In this document: positions 8,427-17,678 of the stretch, one piece after another
Layout of the letters: every line of letters starts with the position of its first letter
Numbering within the stretch: the first letter of the stretch is position 1
Source: CAVPKN01 sp963832835
GTDB lineage: Bacteria > Chlamydiota > Chlamydiia > Chlamydiales > JAAKFR01
Direction of reading: 5' to 3'
Length of the DNA stretch: 64,000 nucleotides
Assembly: GCA_963832835.1 (NCBI GenBank)
Contig: CAWHVD010000001.1
Span: forward strand, 434,001-498,000
Program-made: the position numbers and the translations under genes
Notes under the pieces: generated by a model
What the model was told of the DNA's origin: nothing
What the model saw: only the letters and a program-made list of their open reading frames with translations
Database searches by the model: none

Positions 8427-9205
8427 TAGACTGCCTCCACTTCATCTTTATGCCCTTTTTCCGAGCCCATTTTTTCATCTTCATCGTTGGTGAAATTCAA
8501 TTCGTTTTTCTTATCGATGATCGTTTGAGCGAGTGACTGGACGATGACTTTAACGCTTTTCAGGGCATCGTCATTGCCAGGGATGACGTAATCGATCGGG
8601 TCGGGGTCGCAGTTGGTATCAACAATAGCCATGACAGGAATACCGAGCTTGCGCGCTTCGGCAACGGCGATGTGTTCGCTGCTAGGGTCGACGACGATGA
8701 GCAAACCTGGCATTTTGCGCAATGCGCGGATACCAGAGAGGTTTCTATCGAGTTTTTCTTGTGCTTTAGTGAGCAAAGAGCGCTCTTTTTTAGTGAGTCC
8801 TTCACCGCCGATCGTGACTTTACGTTCGATTTTCTCAAGTGTTTTGATAGAGTTGCGGATGGTGGACATATTGGTGAGCATTCCGCCGAGCCAGCGTTCG
8901 CACACATAAAATTCGCCACAAGCCTCAGCGCTTTCACGAATTACAGCTTTCGCTTGTTTTTTGGTTCCTACAAAGAGAACGGATTTGCGCTGGGCGACAA
9001 CATCTGCGACAACATTTTGACAAAGGCGCAATTGCTGAAGTGTTTTTGCCAGGTCAATGATATACAATCCATTGCGGAGGTCTAAAACGAAACGTTTCAT
9101 TTTAGGGTTCCAGCGGCGCTTTTGGTGGCCAAAATGCGTGCCGGCTTCGAGTAAGTCTTTAATGGATACTTCTTTCTTCATAGAATCGTTTTGCATAGAA
9201 TCCAA
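8426..9205 (-). CDS. rpsB: Ribosomal protein S2
   Basis: A 259-residue 30S subunit protein. It has the typical start of the mature domain (KDLLEAGTHFGHQKRRWNPKM), the RWLGGMLTN motif (about residues 104-112) and the DPSSEHIAVAEARKLGIPV segment. Three in-frame ATGs compete as start: 9205, 9196 and 9181. The last gives the conventional MKKEVSIKDLL N-terminus, while AAGG is best spaced for 9196, so the exact start is unresolved. It is the first gene of the rpsB-tsf-pyrH-frr run. In Chlamydia ompA lies between rpsB and pbp; here only a tRNA-Gly is found there. Confidence 0.96.
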   Translation of the reverse strand: MDSMQNDSMKKEVSIKDLLEAGTHFGHQKRRWNPKMKRFVLDLRNGLYIIDLAKTLQQLRLCQNVVADVVAQRKSVLFVGTKKQAKAVIRESAEACGEFYVCERWLGGMLTNMSTIRNSIKTLEKIERKVTIGGEGLTKKERSLLTKAQEKLDRNLSGIRALRKMPGLLIVVDPSSEHIAVAEARKLGIPVMAIVDTNCDPDPIDYVIPGNDDALKSVKVIVQSLAQTIIDKKNELNFTNDEDEKMGSEKGHKDEVEAV

Positions 9206-9225
9206 GCCTTGGGTTTTACCTAAGC

Positions 9226-9243
9226 ATCCTGCTTTTGCAGGAT
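9226..9243 (-). promoter_or_regulatory. Hairpin in the rpsB leader
   Basis: ATCCTGC and GCAGGAT form a perfect 7-bp stem around a TTTT/AAAA loop, 20-60 nt upstream of the candidate rpsB starts. It could be an mRNA leader structure for autogenous control by S2 or a 3' processing hairpin; no U-run follows, so it is not a standard terminator. Confidence 0.4.
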
Positions 9244-9275
9244 TTCGGTCTTGGTTAAGTTATTAAAAAAAATGA

Positions 9276-9345
9276 GCGCCTGGACAGAATCGAACTGACG
9301 TAAGTAGCTTGGAAGGCTACCGCTCTACCATTGAGCTACAGGCGC
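9276..9345 (-). tRNA. tRNA-Gly (TCC)
   Basis: A short 70-nt cloverleaf on the minus strand. The acceptor GCGCCTG pairs with CAGGCGC. The anticodon stem GTAGC/GCTAC carries loop CTTCCAA (anticodon TCC). The T arm GTCAG-TTCGATT-CTGTC contains one T-T mismatch at the second pair, with a 4-nt variable region. It lies between rpsB and the divergent pbp gene. Confidence 0.93.
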
Positions 9346-9401
9346 GTGTGCAGAAAAATATAGAAAATGAACCCATTTAAGTGCAAGATCTAAGAACAGC
9401 C

Positions 9402-12400
9402 ATGAGTAAACAGACATCGGTGCCAGCAAAGGCTAATAAAATTTTGAACGGGATTCTCGTCGTTTTGGCTCTTGTGGCTATTAAAATATGGCATTTGTCT
9501 GTTGTCCAACATGATAAAAAGATTGAAGAATCGAAAAAGCCTCAGAGACGAACTGTGCTCGAAAAAAGTGAAAGGGCCACCATCTACGATCGCTTTGGTG
9601 TGGCACTTGCTACAAACAAAGTTCAATATAATGTTGCGATCTCCTACGGACCTATTCGCGATATCCCTCGGTGGATCTGGAAAGAGGATGAAAGGGGAAA
9701 ACGCTGCAAGTATTTCCAGAGAAAAGAATATATAGCTACCTTGGCTCAAAAACTGGCTGAAGAGTTGTATCTGGACTCCCAATGGGTAGAGGATATGATT
9801 CACTCGAGAGCCGCCATTTTGGGCCATGTCCCTTGTCTGATCAAAGAAAATATTTCGGAAAGCCAATATTTTCGGATGAAGATGATGGCAAAAGATTGGC
9901 CAGGAATTCATGCCGAGGTGGCCGCCAAGAGATGTTACCCCTTAGGGGCAGTTGGTGGAGAGATTGTAGGCTACATTGGTCCAATCAGCCGGCGAGAATA
10001 TGATGCTATCACACGTGAGATGGGTGGGCTGAGGGAGGCTCTTTCGGCATTTGAAGAGGGGCAGCACGATCTCCATATAGACGGCTATTACTCAATCCAA
10101 CAGGTTCGAGACCGATTAGATGAACTTGAGAAAAGAGCCTACCGAATTAACGATTCTGTTGGGAAAATGGGCGTGGAGGCCGTTTACGACGAAGCTTTGC
10201 GAGGATTATGTGGCAAGCACACCTATTTAGCAGACATACGTGGTAATTATTTACATGAGCTACCCGGTTCAGAGGACCCCGTAGCAGGAAAACGTCTTGT
10301 TTTGTCAGTTTCATCCGAGCTTCAGGAGTTTGCTCAAAATCTTCTTGCGGAATATGATACAGAGCCCTTCAGCACGCATCCTAAAACAGTAAAAAAAAGG
10401 GCTTTGATACCGGAAAATCAGCCTTGGATTAAAGGTGGAGCTATAGTGGCCCTAGATCCCAAAACAGGAGAGGTCTATGCCATGGCCTCCTTTCCCAATT
10501 TTGATCCCAACGATTTTATTAGGCCCGAAAATGATTCTGAAAGGGCCCTTAAAAATCAAAATGTGAATCGGTGGTTTGAAACAGAGGGGTATTTAGGGAA
10601 AGTGTGGGACATGAAAATCCCTTATTCTCGCTCTCGATTCTCTAAGAAATACTATGAGGACAGTTTAGAAATGGGCTGGAAGGCCTATTTGAGCTTTATT
10701 CTACCAAAAAATTCGCCTGTCCGGGCTACGCTTGAAAGCCAGTCCTCCCTGGCGGACGCTATATGCGTGCAAAGGCAGGTTGAGAAGGTTTTAAACTTGT
10801 TTGCAGATCTTCATTTTATCTTGTCACCCTCACAAGTATTTGATTTTATTTATAATGGACCCGGTGAGATCCCCATCAAAGGGATGGTTACCTTACAACA
10901 AAAAGCTTTCATGGAAGAACGCTATGAGCTTGTGAAAGAGGAGCTCAGTTCATTAAAGGTAGAGCTCGCCCCTTACTTTACTCCATTGCCACGGAATGAT
11001 GAAAAAATACTACTAACTGACCTCTACCGCCTCGTTGCGGATGCAGCCCTTTTCAGCCCTTTTTTGACAGAACTCATAGAGCACATGACTTTAAGTGAGT
11101 ATCGCGATGTTTCAGCTCGTTTTAGCACTGTTGTAGATGCTATTCGACAGCTTGTACGCGATGTATTTGTAGAAAATGATTTCAAACAATGGCGAGAAAC
11201 CCATTTTCAAGACTATCTAGCTCAGAAGCGTATCGAAGAAAAGGAAGCAAATAAAAAATACGCTAGGCCCTACATTGAATATCTGGAAACAGTGCAAGCA
11301 GAGCTTTTCAATGCCTTTTGGCAGCAGAATCAATGGGAGCTCATTGCCCTTTTTTTAAATAGACAAGAGGGACAAACAACCCCAGAGGTGTCCCCATATG
11401 TTGCGATCTTAGAGAACTGGACGCGCGAATTGGATGCAGGTGCTCACCAAGGGCTCGATTGGGTTTCCCATTATCACCTTTTGAAGAGGGTTACAGATGA
11501 ATTTGATAACAAAGTACTGATCACCTTTCTCCAAACATTACGTTCTTTTGATCAACTGAATCGCCCTTTGCTTGGAAAATACTCGGGACTGCGGGGTAGT
11601 AAAGAGCGCGATTTGGCATCTGCCTTCTACCCTCTCTATGGGATGGGTTTTGCTAGATCACATGCTTTTCGGCAAGCCTCTACTATAGGTTCTATTTTCA
11701 AACTTGTCCCCGCTTATGAGGCTCTGAGGCAGCGCTTCCAGACCTTAAAAGGGAGAACCGAAGGAATCATGGCTCTCAATCCCTTGACCATGATCGATGA
11801 CAAAAGGCGTGTCCTAGGAAAAAAAGACATGTGGAATGTGGGCTTTAGTATGGATGGAAAGCCCATCCCTATGTTTTATCATGGAGGACGGCTTCCTCGT
11901 ACGGAACACGCGGGGGTAGGTAAAGTTGACTTGATCAAAGCGTTGGAAGTGTCGAGCAACCCCTATTTTGCTATTTTAGCAGGCGATATCTTGGATGACC
12001 CCGAGGATTTATGTCGGGCTGCCAATGCATTAGGTTATGGCGAAAAAACTGAGATAGATCTGACAGGCGAATACGGAGGACGGCTGCCCCTTGACGTGAC
12101 CTACAACAGAACGGGGCTTTACTCCCTTGCAATTGGACAGCATTCGCTTGTTGGAACCCCTCTGCAAACGGCGCTCATGCTCGCCACTATAGCCAATGGT
12201 GGGGCGTTATTAAAACCTCATGTGGTCCAGGCGCAAGTAGCCTCTAATGGCATTATTTTTACTAAGCCGGAGATAAGGCGCAGGGTCGATATGCCCAGAC
12301 AGATCCAAGAGCTTTTACTCTCCGGCCTAAGACAAGTGATATGGGGGGAAAAGGGGACAGGACGCATTTTACGTCATCGATATGACTCCGCTCTGATCCA

Positions 12401-12656
12401 TCAAATTGTTGGAAAGACGAGCACCTCTGAGGTCGTAGAGAGGATGAGCCTCGACGGAGCAAACGGGTACATCAAGCTTAAGCATGTCTGGTTTGGAGCC
12501 ATCTCTTACGAAGCTGAAGATCTTTCCAATCCAGAACTAGTCGTAGTTGTCTATCTACGTTACGGAGATTGGGGAAAAGATGCTGCGCCTCTTGCTGTCG
12601 AAATGGTCAAAAAGTGGCGCTCCCTCAAACGAAAGTACTACAAAACCTCATTGTAA
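9402..12656 (+). CDS. Penicillin-binding protein 2/3-type transpeptidase, large form
   Basis: A class B PBP (FtsI/PbpA type) of about 1084 residues, far longer than the roughly 600 of most bacteria but like the chlamydial division transpeptidase (CT682 position). After a single N-terminal membrane helix comes the ERATIYDRFGVALATN dimerisation-domain start. The catalytic domain has SIFK (serine about 764), SSN (about 848) and KTS (about 1005), the SxxK/SxN/KT(S/G) triad. An insertion of roughly 350 residues, mostly charged helices, lies between GEVYAMASFPNFDPN and the active-site serine. The start is set at the ATG at 9402; an upstream GTG at 9381 would add 7 residues. In Chlamydiae this enzyme acts in the division-restricted peptidoglycan ring. 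Confidence 0.92.
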   Translation: MSKQTSVPAKANKILNGILVVLALVAIKIWHLSVVQHDKKIEESKKPQRRTVLEKSERATIYDRFGVALATNKVQYNVAISYGPIRDIPRWIWKEDERGKRCKYFQRKEYIATLAQKLAEELYLDSQWVEDMIHSRAAILGHVPCLIKENISESQYFRMKMMAKDWPGIHAEVAAKRCYPLGAVGGEIVGYIGPISRREYDAITREMGGLREALSAFEEGQHDLHIDGYYSIQQVRDRLDELEKRAYRINDSVGKMGVEAVYDEALRGLCGKHTYLADIRGNYLHELPGSEDPVAGKRLVLSVSSELQEFAQNLLAEYDTEPFSTHPKTVKKRALIPENQPWIKGGAIVALDPKTGEVYAMASFPNFDPNDFIRPENDSERALKNQNVNRWFETEGYLGKVWDMKIPYSRSRFSKKYYEDSLEMGWKAYLSFILPKNSPVRATLESQSSLADAICVQRQVEKVLNLFADLHFILSPSQVFDFIYNGPGEIPIKGMVTLQQKAFMEERYELVKEELSSLKVELAPYFTPLPRNDEKILLTDLYRLVADAALFSPFLTELIEHMTLSEYRDVSARFSTVVDAIRQLVRDVFVENDFKQWRETHFQDYLAQKRIEEKEANKKYARPYIEYLETVQAELFNAFWQQNQWELIALFLNRQEGQTTPEVSPYVAILENWTRELDAGAHQGLDWVSHYHLLKRVTDEFDNKVLITFLQTLRSFDQLNRPLLGKYSGLRGSKERDLASAFYPLYGMGFARSHAFRQASTIGSIFKLVPAYEALRQRFQTLKGRTEGIMALNPLTMIDDKRRVLGKKDMWNVGFSMDGKPIPMFYHGGRLPRTEHAGVGKVDLIKALEVSSNPYFAILAGDILDDPEDLCRAANALGYGEKTEIDLTGEYGGRLPLDVTYNRTGLYSLAIGQHSLVGTPLQTALMLATIANGGALLKPHVVQAQVASNGIIFTKPEIRRRVDMPRQIQELLLSGLRQVIWGEKGTGRILRHRYDSALIHQIVGKTSTSEVVERMSLDGANGYIKLKHVWFGAISYEAEDLSNPELVVVVYLRYGDWGKDAAPLAVEMVKKWRSLKRKYYKTSL

Positions 12657-12792
12657 GAGCTATCCCTTCACCCTTCTTGAAAGAACCAAAGGAGAAGCCG
12701 ACCCCACCATCAAGACCACCCTAGCCAATAGAATCACCAAACTCCTAGATACAGGCCCCCCTCAACCTACTATCCCCACTCCCCAAGTAGCG

Positions 12793-12854
12793 ATACCATT
12801 TCCAGAAAATAAAGCCATGAAGTGGCACTGGGTAACATGACAGATTTGGATGAT
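12793..12854 (+). mobile_element. Family-1 MITE, left half only
   Basis: The first 62 nt of the family-1 repeat, from ATACCATTTCCAG to the GATTTGGATGAT segment. The sequence then switches abruptly to a family-2 element and the right half is not found afterwards. This looks like insertion followed by loss of the distal half. Confidence 0.85.
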
Positions 12855-13017
12855 CCTAAAAACGGCAATTCGAGATGGTGAAGTGATGCAAGATTTTGAT
12901 TTAGAATCACTTTTAATAGGGGGCGCACATTCCCAAATGGTGAAGTGGCCCCCTAATGGAAGCGATTCTGGATCAAAATCTTGCGTCAATTTGCCGTCTC
13001 CAACTGCCGTTTTTAGG
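12855..13017 (+). mobile_element. Family-2 palindromic MITE nested in a family-1 half
   Basis: A 163-nt palindromic element bounded by CCTAAAAACGGCA and TGCCGTTTTTAGG. The arms stay complementary for most of the length, including a GATTTTGAT/ATCAAAATC section and a GGGGGC/GCCCCC-rich core. A second copy lies at 44624-44786 in the opposite orientation. No open frame of known type is present. Confidence 0.85.
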
Positions 13018-13139
13018 TTAAATAATCCCTCATAACTGGAATTCAAATAGATAGGATAATCAAATAGATTTCAGCCAATTTTGGCATTGAAGTTGCGTGA
13101 GTACAAGCAGCCAAACGCTTAAGCAAAGGAGCTGCTGAT

Positions 13140-14198
13140 ATGGGAAATGCGCTGCCAGGGAAAGATGACAACCTTGCCAAGGAGTATTTTTGTGCGGGGG
13201 TTGGAAAATTCCTAGATGGTAAATATGAAGAGGCAGAGCAGGAATTTCAAGAGGCGTTGAGGTTCGATCCTACGCTTCCTTTAGCCTATTGTTATTTGGG
13301 AATTATCTCTTTAGAGCTTGGACAGTTGGATCGTGGCTTGCGTTGGTGTGAGCAAGGCCTTGAGATTGATCCAGATAATGGATATCTCCATTATTGCTTA
13401 GGGGCAGCCTTTGAGAGGAAGGGTCAATCCGATGAAGCGATTGCTCAGTACCAAATTTATTTAAAAGAGCACCCAAAAGATGCTGAGTGTTTATTCAGCT
13501 TAGGATGTGCTTACGATCAAAGTGGGGGATATGAGGATGCGCTTTTCTATTACAAGCAGTCGCTCCAATGCGATCCGTCCCATTACAAATCTTCTTATAA
13601 TTTAGCTCTAGTGCTGGGTGAACAGGGTGATACAAGAAACGCGATCGATTATTTGCTGAAGACAGTAGAGATTAATCCCAGCTACTGGAAGGGGTGGATC
13701 AAGTTGGGTCTCTTTTATTCCTACGACAAGAAATGGCAAGAGGCCACAGAGGCCTATGAAAGGGCAGTCGCGCTGAAACCGGAGGTTTCAGATAGTTACT
13801 ATAATTTAGGTCTCTGTTATCTATCGGCCAACAAATCCAAAAAGGCCATTCACTGCTTTTCGGAAGCACTGAAGCGCAATCACGTAGATGCTGATTCTTC
13901 GTTTTACCTAGCCATTGCGTACATTGATCTGAAAGATGACAGCAAAGCAATTGAGGTGTTGCAAACTACTTTAGCCATCGATTTGGATCATGAAAAAGCC
14001 CACTATCTTTTGGGTAGACTGTATTATCTGCGCGGTGAAACCCAAAAAGGTGAGTTAGAGCTCGCCTTTTTAGACAAGGTCAAGTCACCTCTATCGGAAT
14101 CACTCAAGTCTTCTGTGAAGGAAAAGCTTGCCTCCAAGCGTTCTGTGCCACGGAAAAAGAAGAGCGCTTCATCTTCAGAAGAAGCCGCTCCAGCTTAG
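13140..14198 (+). CDS. TPR-repeat protein (CT683 position)
   Basis: A 352-residue protein of about nine tandem tetratricopeptide repeats, with typical 34-residue units such as A-Y-x-Y-L-G and P-x-x-x-x-A-x-x-x-L-G. A basic, Ser-rich tail (RSVPRKKKSASSS) ends it. There is no signal peptide, so it is probably cytoplasmic and a protein-interaction scaffold. Its place between pbp and sufB matches the TPR protein CT683 of C. trachomatis. The last 95 nt overlap, on the opposite strand, the end of the Wzc-like gene, so the two transcripts are convergent and antisense to each other there. Confidence 0.85.
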   Translation: MGNALPGKDDNLAKEYFCAGVGKFLDGKYEEAEQEFQEALRFDPTLPLAYCYLGIISLELGQLDRGLRWCEQGLEIDPDNGYLHYCLGAAFERKGQSDEAIAQYQIYLKEHPKDAECLFSLGCAYDQSGGYEDALFYYKQSLQCDPSHYKSSYNLALVLGEQGDTRNAIDYLLKTVEINPSYWKGWIKLGLFYSYDKKWQEATEAYERAVALKPEVSDSYYNLGLCYLSANKSKKAIHCFSEALKRNHVDADSSFYLAIAYIDLKDDSKAIEVLQTTLAIDLDHEKAHYLLGRLYYLRGETQKGELELAFLDKVKSPLSESLKSSVKEKLASKRSVPRKKKSASSSEEAAPA

Positions 14199-16620
14199 GA
14201 ACTAGAGCGCTAAGGGGCAGAATCGGTTCTATCGATTGTAGATTTGGGTGGTTTTGGATCACAAAGAGTGTATGGGCGGGCAATGCATCCAGACTCACTA
14301 GGGGCTCCCCTGCAGCCTCATAAATGATTGCATCTGCATGTTTGAGCAGTGCTTGGATGACAAATCCTTGAACAGAACCTGTGGCCATAAGGATGGTTCT
14401 GTCATATTCCCGCTGATAAGAGATCAGTTCTTCATGAAAAAGTGGGCTGGCTAAAAAGGGCGCTTTACCAGGGGAGCATAGGTCACTTGTGCGTAGGTCG
14501 ATTACCTTGATCTTTTCCCCCTTCTTTTCGAGCCAATGAATTAAGGGTATGTCGTATTCTAATTGATGAGGTGCTGTAAGCAAAATGGTAGGGCCAGCTT
14601 CACTGAGCTCAAGTCCCAGTAAACCGATTGTATCAGAGGGTGGGAAGACCTGTTTTCCCATGCTTAAGAGGTTGTGAAAAGAAGCGCTAGGACCCTTCCA
14701 TATACCCCAACCCAAGAGTCCCAGGAAGGTACATAGAGCCCCAAAAAAACCACCCAAACAGGTATTCAAAAGTAGGCGAGGGGGATCGGGAAGTACAGGT
14801 GGGGTAGCTGGTTTCAACACCTGAGCTAAGAGATAATCGAGGTTATAACCAATGTTTTTAGCTTCGATCATTTTGGTGATCGATTCCATAATCTCTGTGT
14901 ACATTTTGGTTTTGAGGGCGATTTTCTGCTCATTTAACCATTTTTCTGGAAAGTGCTTAGCTTGCTCTGCCAAGGCGGAAAGTGTGCTTAATTCTTGTGT
15001 GTATCGGTCTGTTAGTAAAAAAAGTAGATTGTGGTGGAGGGTATGGATTCTTTTTTGTATGGCCTGTGCATGTAGCTGCGCGCCCTCTTTGAGCTGACCT
15101 GTATATTCTTTTAAAAAAGCCTTTTCTGTTGCCAGCTCTGCATTGAGCTGTTCCCGTTCTTTGGCAGACCAGTTTTTGGTGTCGATGATACGGTGATGTA
15201 GGGAATGCACCTTCTCAAAGCGTGCTTGTAGGGAGGGGTCATTCAAGATTTTGGCAAGCGAAGAGCAGTCGAAGGTGGATTCCTCCAGTTTAGCCATACA
15301 ATAATCATAACGCTCTTGATCTAAGAGGAGTCCATCTAGTTCCTTTTGATGATAGTGGATCATGTCATGGGCCGATTCGACAGATAGTGTATGAGTTTCC
15401 TCTGCCCGGTTTTGGTGTATTAAATTGTCGAGCAGCTCAGAAAAAGGTGCGGCATTATTGGCCAAATATTCTATTTCAGATTGAATTTCGAGCAGTTTGT
15501 GCCTTTTTTGGGCTTGTGTTTGCGCCATGAATGTGAGCTCTTGTTCTAAGGAAAGAATGAGCCCTGCATCTAGCTGCGATTCTAAATAAGCTTTTTGCTT
15601 TGACAATACGGCCTCGAGCTGCTGCAAGCTCTCTTCTTGTCGGCTATGTAGGTAACTCAGCTGCTTGGCGATTTTTTTCTTTCCCTCCTGCGTGAGGTAG
15701 ATTTGGAATTGTTCCATGCTCTCATTGACGATCTGGCTGGCAATATGGCGGTCTCTATGCGTGTAACGGATATGAATGAGAGAAAGATTCTCTTTATTGC
15801 GCGTGAGGTTAAGAGAATTTTGTAAGCTTTGAACCGCTTGTGGAAGGGGGATAAAATGTAGGCCGATGGTATTACCTTTTGAGCCTGTACCGGATAAGGT
15901 AAAGGTCCCTTTTTCCCACACAAAAGGGATATCCAATGATCCTGTACCCAAGACGCGAGAACCCTTTTTGACTTTGTAGGTGGTTTGACTCAAAAAATGG
16001 ATAGTCAGGGAGTCGGATGTTTCTTGGGCAAAATCGAGATTTAAGCACACAACAGAGGCTTGTGGGTCGGGAATGATCAGACGGTCAGGAACGTAGATTG
16101 AACCTCCCAAAATGTTAGAAGGGGGTCTCTCTTTTTTTAAACGTCTATAATAATGGGCGGTCTTAAGGGTATACCAAACCTCACGAAACCTGCCGCCCCT
16201 ACTTGTTTCTGTGATCGTTGCTTGGAGGTTCAAAGCTTTAACAACTCCGCAGAGGATCGGATAGCTGCGTAAAAATGTACGGGGGTCTTCGGCATGGACG
16301 TACGATTCGTCACCACCGAGAAACTCTAGCGCCTTAAAAAAGCGGTTCTCCGCTCCTGAAACATGCCCTTTAAAGATTCCTTCGACGGTGTAATGAACGG
16401 GATGGATGATTTTGTAAACAAATGTTAATGAGGCGCAGAGCAAACATGCCACGGCAATGAGGATTTTTCCTTGATCCAGGAGCTTTACCAGATCATCCAG
16501 TGAGAAAAAAAGAAGGTTTTCGCGAGGTTTTCGTGGCTTCAATGAAATACCCCACGTGTTTTGATCCCTAAGTCGATCAGCAGCGAGCTGGGCAGGAGCT
16601 GCTCGATAAAGCGATTCCAT
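14104..16620 (-). CDS. Wzc-like polysaccharide co-polymerase with degenerate kinase domain
   Basis: A large inner-membrane protein (838 residues from the ATG at 16620). The pattern is that of Wzz/Wzc chain-length regulators. A first TM helix (LLDQGKILIAVACLLCASLTF region) is followed by a periplasmic domain with long coiled coils (about residues 300-590), a Pro-rich motif PATPPVLPDPP and a second TM helix (about residues 620-645). A C-terminal Rossmann-like domain resembles the BY-kinase part of Wzc. Where a Walker A (GKT) should be, the sequence reads TAPHQLEYD, and no Tyr-rich tail is present, so kinase activity looks lost. An overlapping TTG at 16542 (TTGA with the wza-like stop) is an alternative coupled start. 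Confidence 0.75.
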   Translation of the reverse strand: MESLYRAAPAQLAADRLRDQNTWGISLKPRKPRENLLFFSLDDLVKLLDQGKILIAVACLLCASLTFVYKIIHPVHYTVEGIFKGHVSGAENRFFKALEFLGGDESYVHAEDPRTFLRSYPILCGVVKALNLQATITETSRGGRFREVWYTLKTAHYYRRLKKERPPSNILGGSIYVPDRLIIPDPQASVVCLNLDFAQETSDSLTIHFLSQTTYKVKKGSRVLGTGSLDIPFVWEKGTFTLSGTGSKGNTIGLHFIPLPQAVQSLQNSLNLTRNKENLSLIHIRYTHRDRHIASQIVNESMEQFQIYLTQEGKKKIAKQLSYLHSRQEESLQQLEAVLSKQKAYLESQLDAGLILSLEQELTFMAQTQAQKRHKLLEIQSEIEYLANNAAPFSELLDNLIHQNRAEETHTLSVESAHDMIHYHQKELDGLLLDQERYDYCMAKLEESTFDCSSLAKILNDPSLQARFEKVHSLHHRIIDTKNWSAKEREQLNAELATEKAFLKEYTGQLKEGAQLHAQAIQKRIHTLHHNLLFLLTDRYTQELSTLSALAEQAKHFPEKWLNEQKIALKTKMYTEIMESITKMIEAKNIGYNLDYLLAQVLKPATPPVLPDPPRLLLNTCLGGFFGALCTFLGLLGWGIWKGPSASFHNLLSMGKQVFPPSDTIGLLGLELSEAGPTILLTAPHQLEYDIPLIHWLEKKGEKIKVIDLRTSDLCSPGKAPFLASPLFHEELISYQREYDRTILMATGSVQGFVIQALLKHADAIIYEAAGEPLVSLDALPAHTLFVIQNHPNLQSIEPILPLSALVPKLERLLLKMKRSSFSVAQNAWRQAFPSQKT

Positions 16621-17582
16621 TTTGTAATCGGTTTTTCAGAGATATAAACCGTATCACCTGGCATGAGTAGGAGGCTGTTGTTGGGAAGATAGGTGATGTG
16701 TTCCCACGAAAGGCGGTAGATTTTAGGGTTCACAATGTTGCCACGAATGACTTGAATACACCGTTTATCTCCGGTAAAGGGGATACCACCGGCAGCAGCA
16801 ATTGCCTCACGCAGTGAAATGGTCCCGTTGGGTACAGGGATTATTTGGGCCAGGCCTACTTCGCCCAAAACAGTCACAGTTGCCGCTGCAGGTGCTGCAA
16901 TAAAAATTTTGTCGTTAGGGCACATGACAATATTTTGACTCATATCCCCTTCGTGCAGAAGTTTAAACAAGTCTACCGGTAGTAGGCATCCTTCTCGCAC
17001 AACATAGCTTTTAAACAGATTTGCCTCGGGGGGTACTCCGGCTAAAGCTAGTACCTCATAGAGACGGATCCTTCCATTGATGGGAATTGCTGGTACTTTG
17101 ACGGCTCCAGCAAGCTCGACTTTGCTATGTGATCTCTCAGCGTAGTCGATAAAAACATTCACTTGCGAGATTTCAGCACCATACTGCGCCCGGATATAGC
17201 TGCGCGCCTCATCTAGAGTTAAATTACAAACCTGCAGGGCTCCGATAATGGGTAGGTGGATTTTTCCATTGACGACTCGATAGCCGATTGACTGCCCAAC
17301 GGCTCCCACAGCATTTACTAAGTCCTGTCTTGTTGGATGGAATACGGCTATCCGCAGTACGTCATCTTCGTCAATGCGATCCTCATACTCTAGTAGTAAA
17401 TGGAGCGGCAGAGACTCAAAACATTCACCTTCAAGCTCCAAAATTGAAAATTTACCTTGGTTAATTTGATAGGAATCAAGAACAAATTCCTGGGCCCCTT
17501 CAGTACAATATCGGTATCCACACGGGGGAGAGCAGCTGGCTGAGAGGAGCGACAAGCAAAGAAGAAGAGGTAAACAACGCAT
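16539..17582 (-). CDS. Wza-like polysaccharide export lipoprotein
   Basis: A 347-residue outer-membrane polysaccharide export (OPX) protein. The N-terminus is a lipoprotein signal with lipobox LSASC (Cys17). The export domain begins around LEYEDRIDEDDVLRIAVFHP (residues 84-103). Two SLBB-type repeats follow, with KVPAIPINGRIRLYEVLALAGV and LAQIIPVPNGTISLREAIAAAGG as the typical patterns. A short C-terminal segment (IEQLLPSSLLI) could be the membrane helix. It immediately precedes the Wzc-like gene and overlaps it, so the pair would form an envelope-spanning export route. The flippase and polymerase partners are not next to it, and a link to the Pel locus elsewhere in the window is not evident. 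Confidence 0.85.
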   Translation of the reverse strand: MRCLPLLLCLSLLSASCSPPCGYRYCTEGAQEFVLDSYQINQGKFSILELEGECFESLPLHLLLEYEDRIDEDDVLRIAVFHPTRQDLVNAVGAVGQSIGYRVVNGKIHLPIIGALQVCNLTLDEARSYIRAQYGAEISQVNVFIDYAERSHSKVELAGAVKVPAIPINGRIRLYEVLALAGVPPEANLFKSYVVREGCLLPVDLFKLLHEGDMSQNIVMCPNDKIFIAAPAAATVTVLGEVGLAQIIPVPNGTISLREAIAAAGGIPFTGDKRCIQVIRGNIVNPKIYRLSWEHITYLPNNSLLLMPGDTVYISEKPITKWNRFIEQLLPSSLLIDLGIKTRGVFH

Positions 17583-17678
17583 TTTTTCAATAGTGAGATA
17601 GTTTGTGAATCAGTTTCTATCACTAAATTCGATTTTTGTCTTACAAAAAACCAATTAAATCGGTATTCTTGAAGACCT

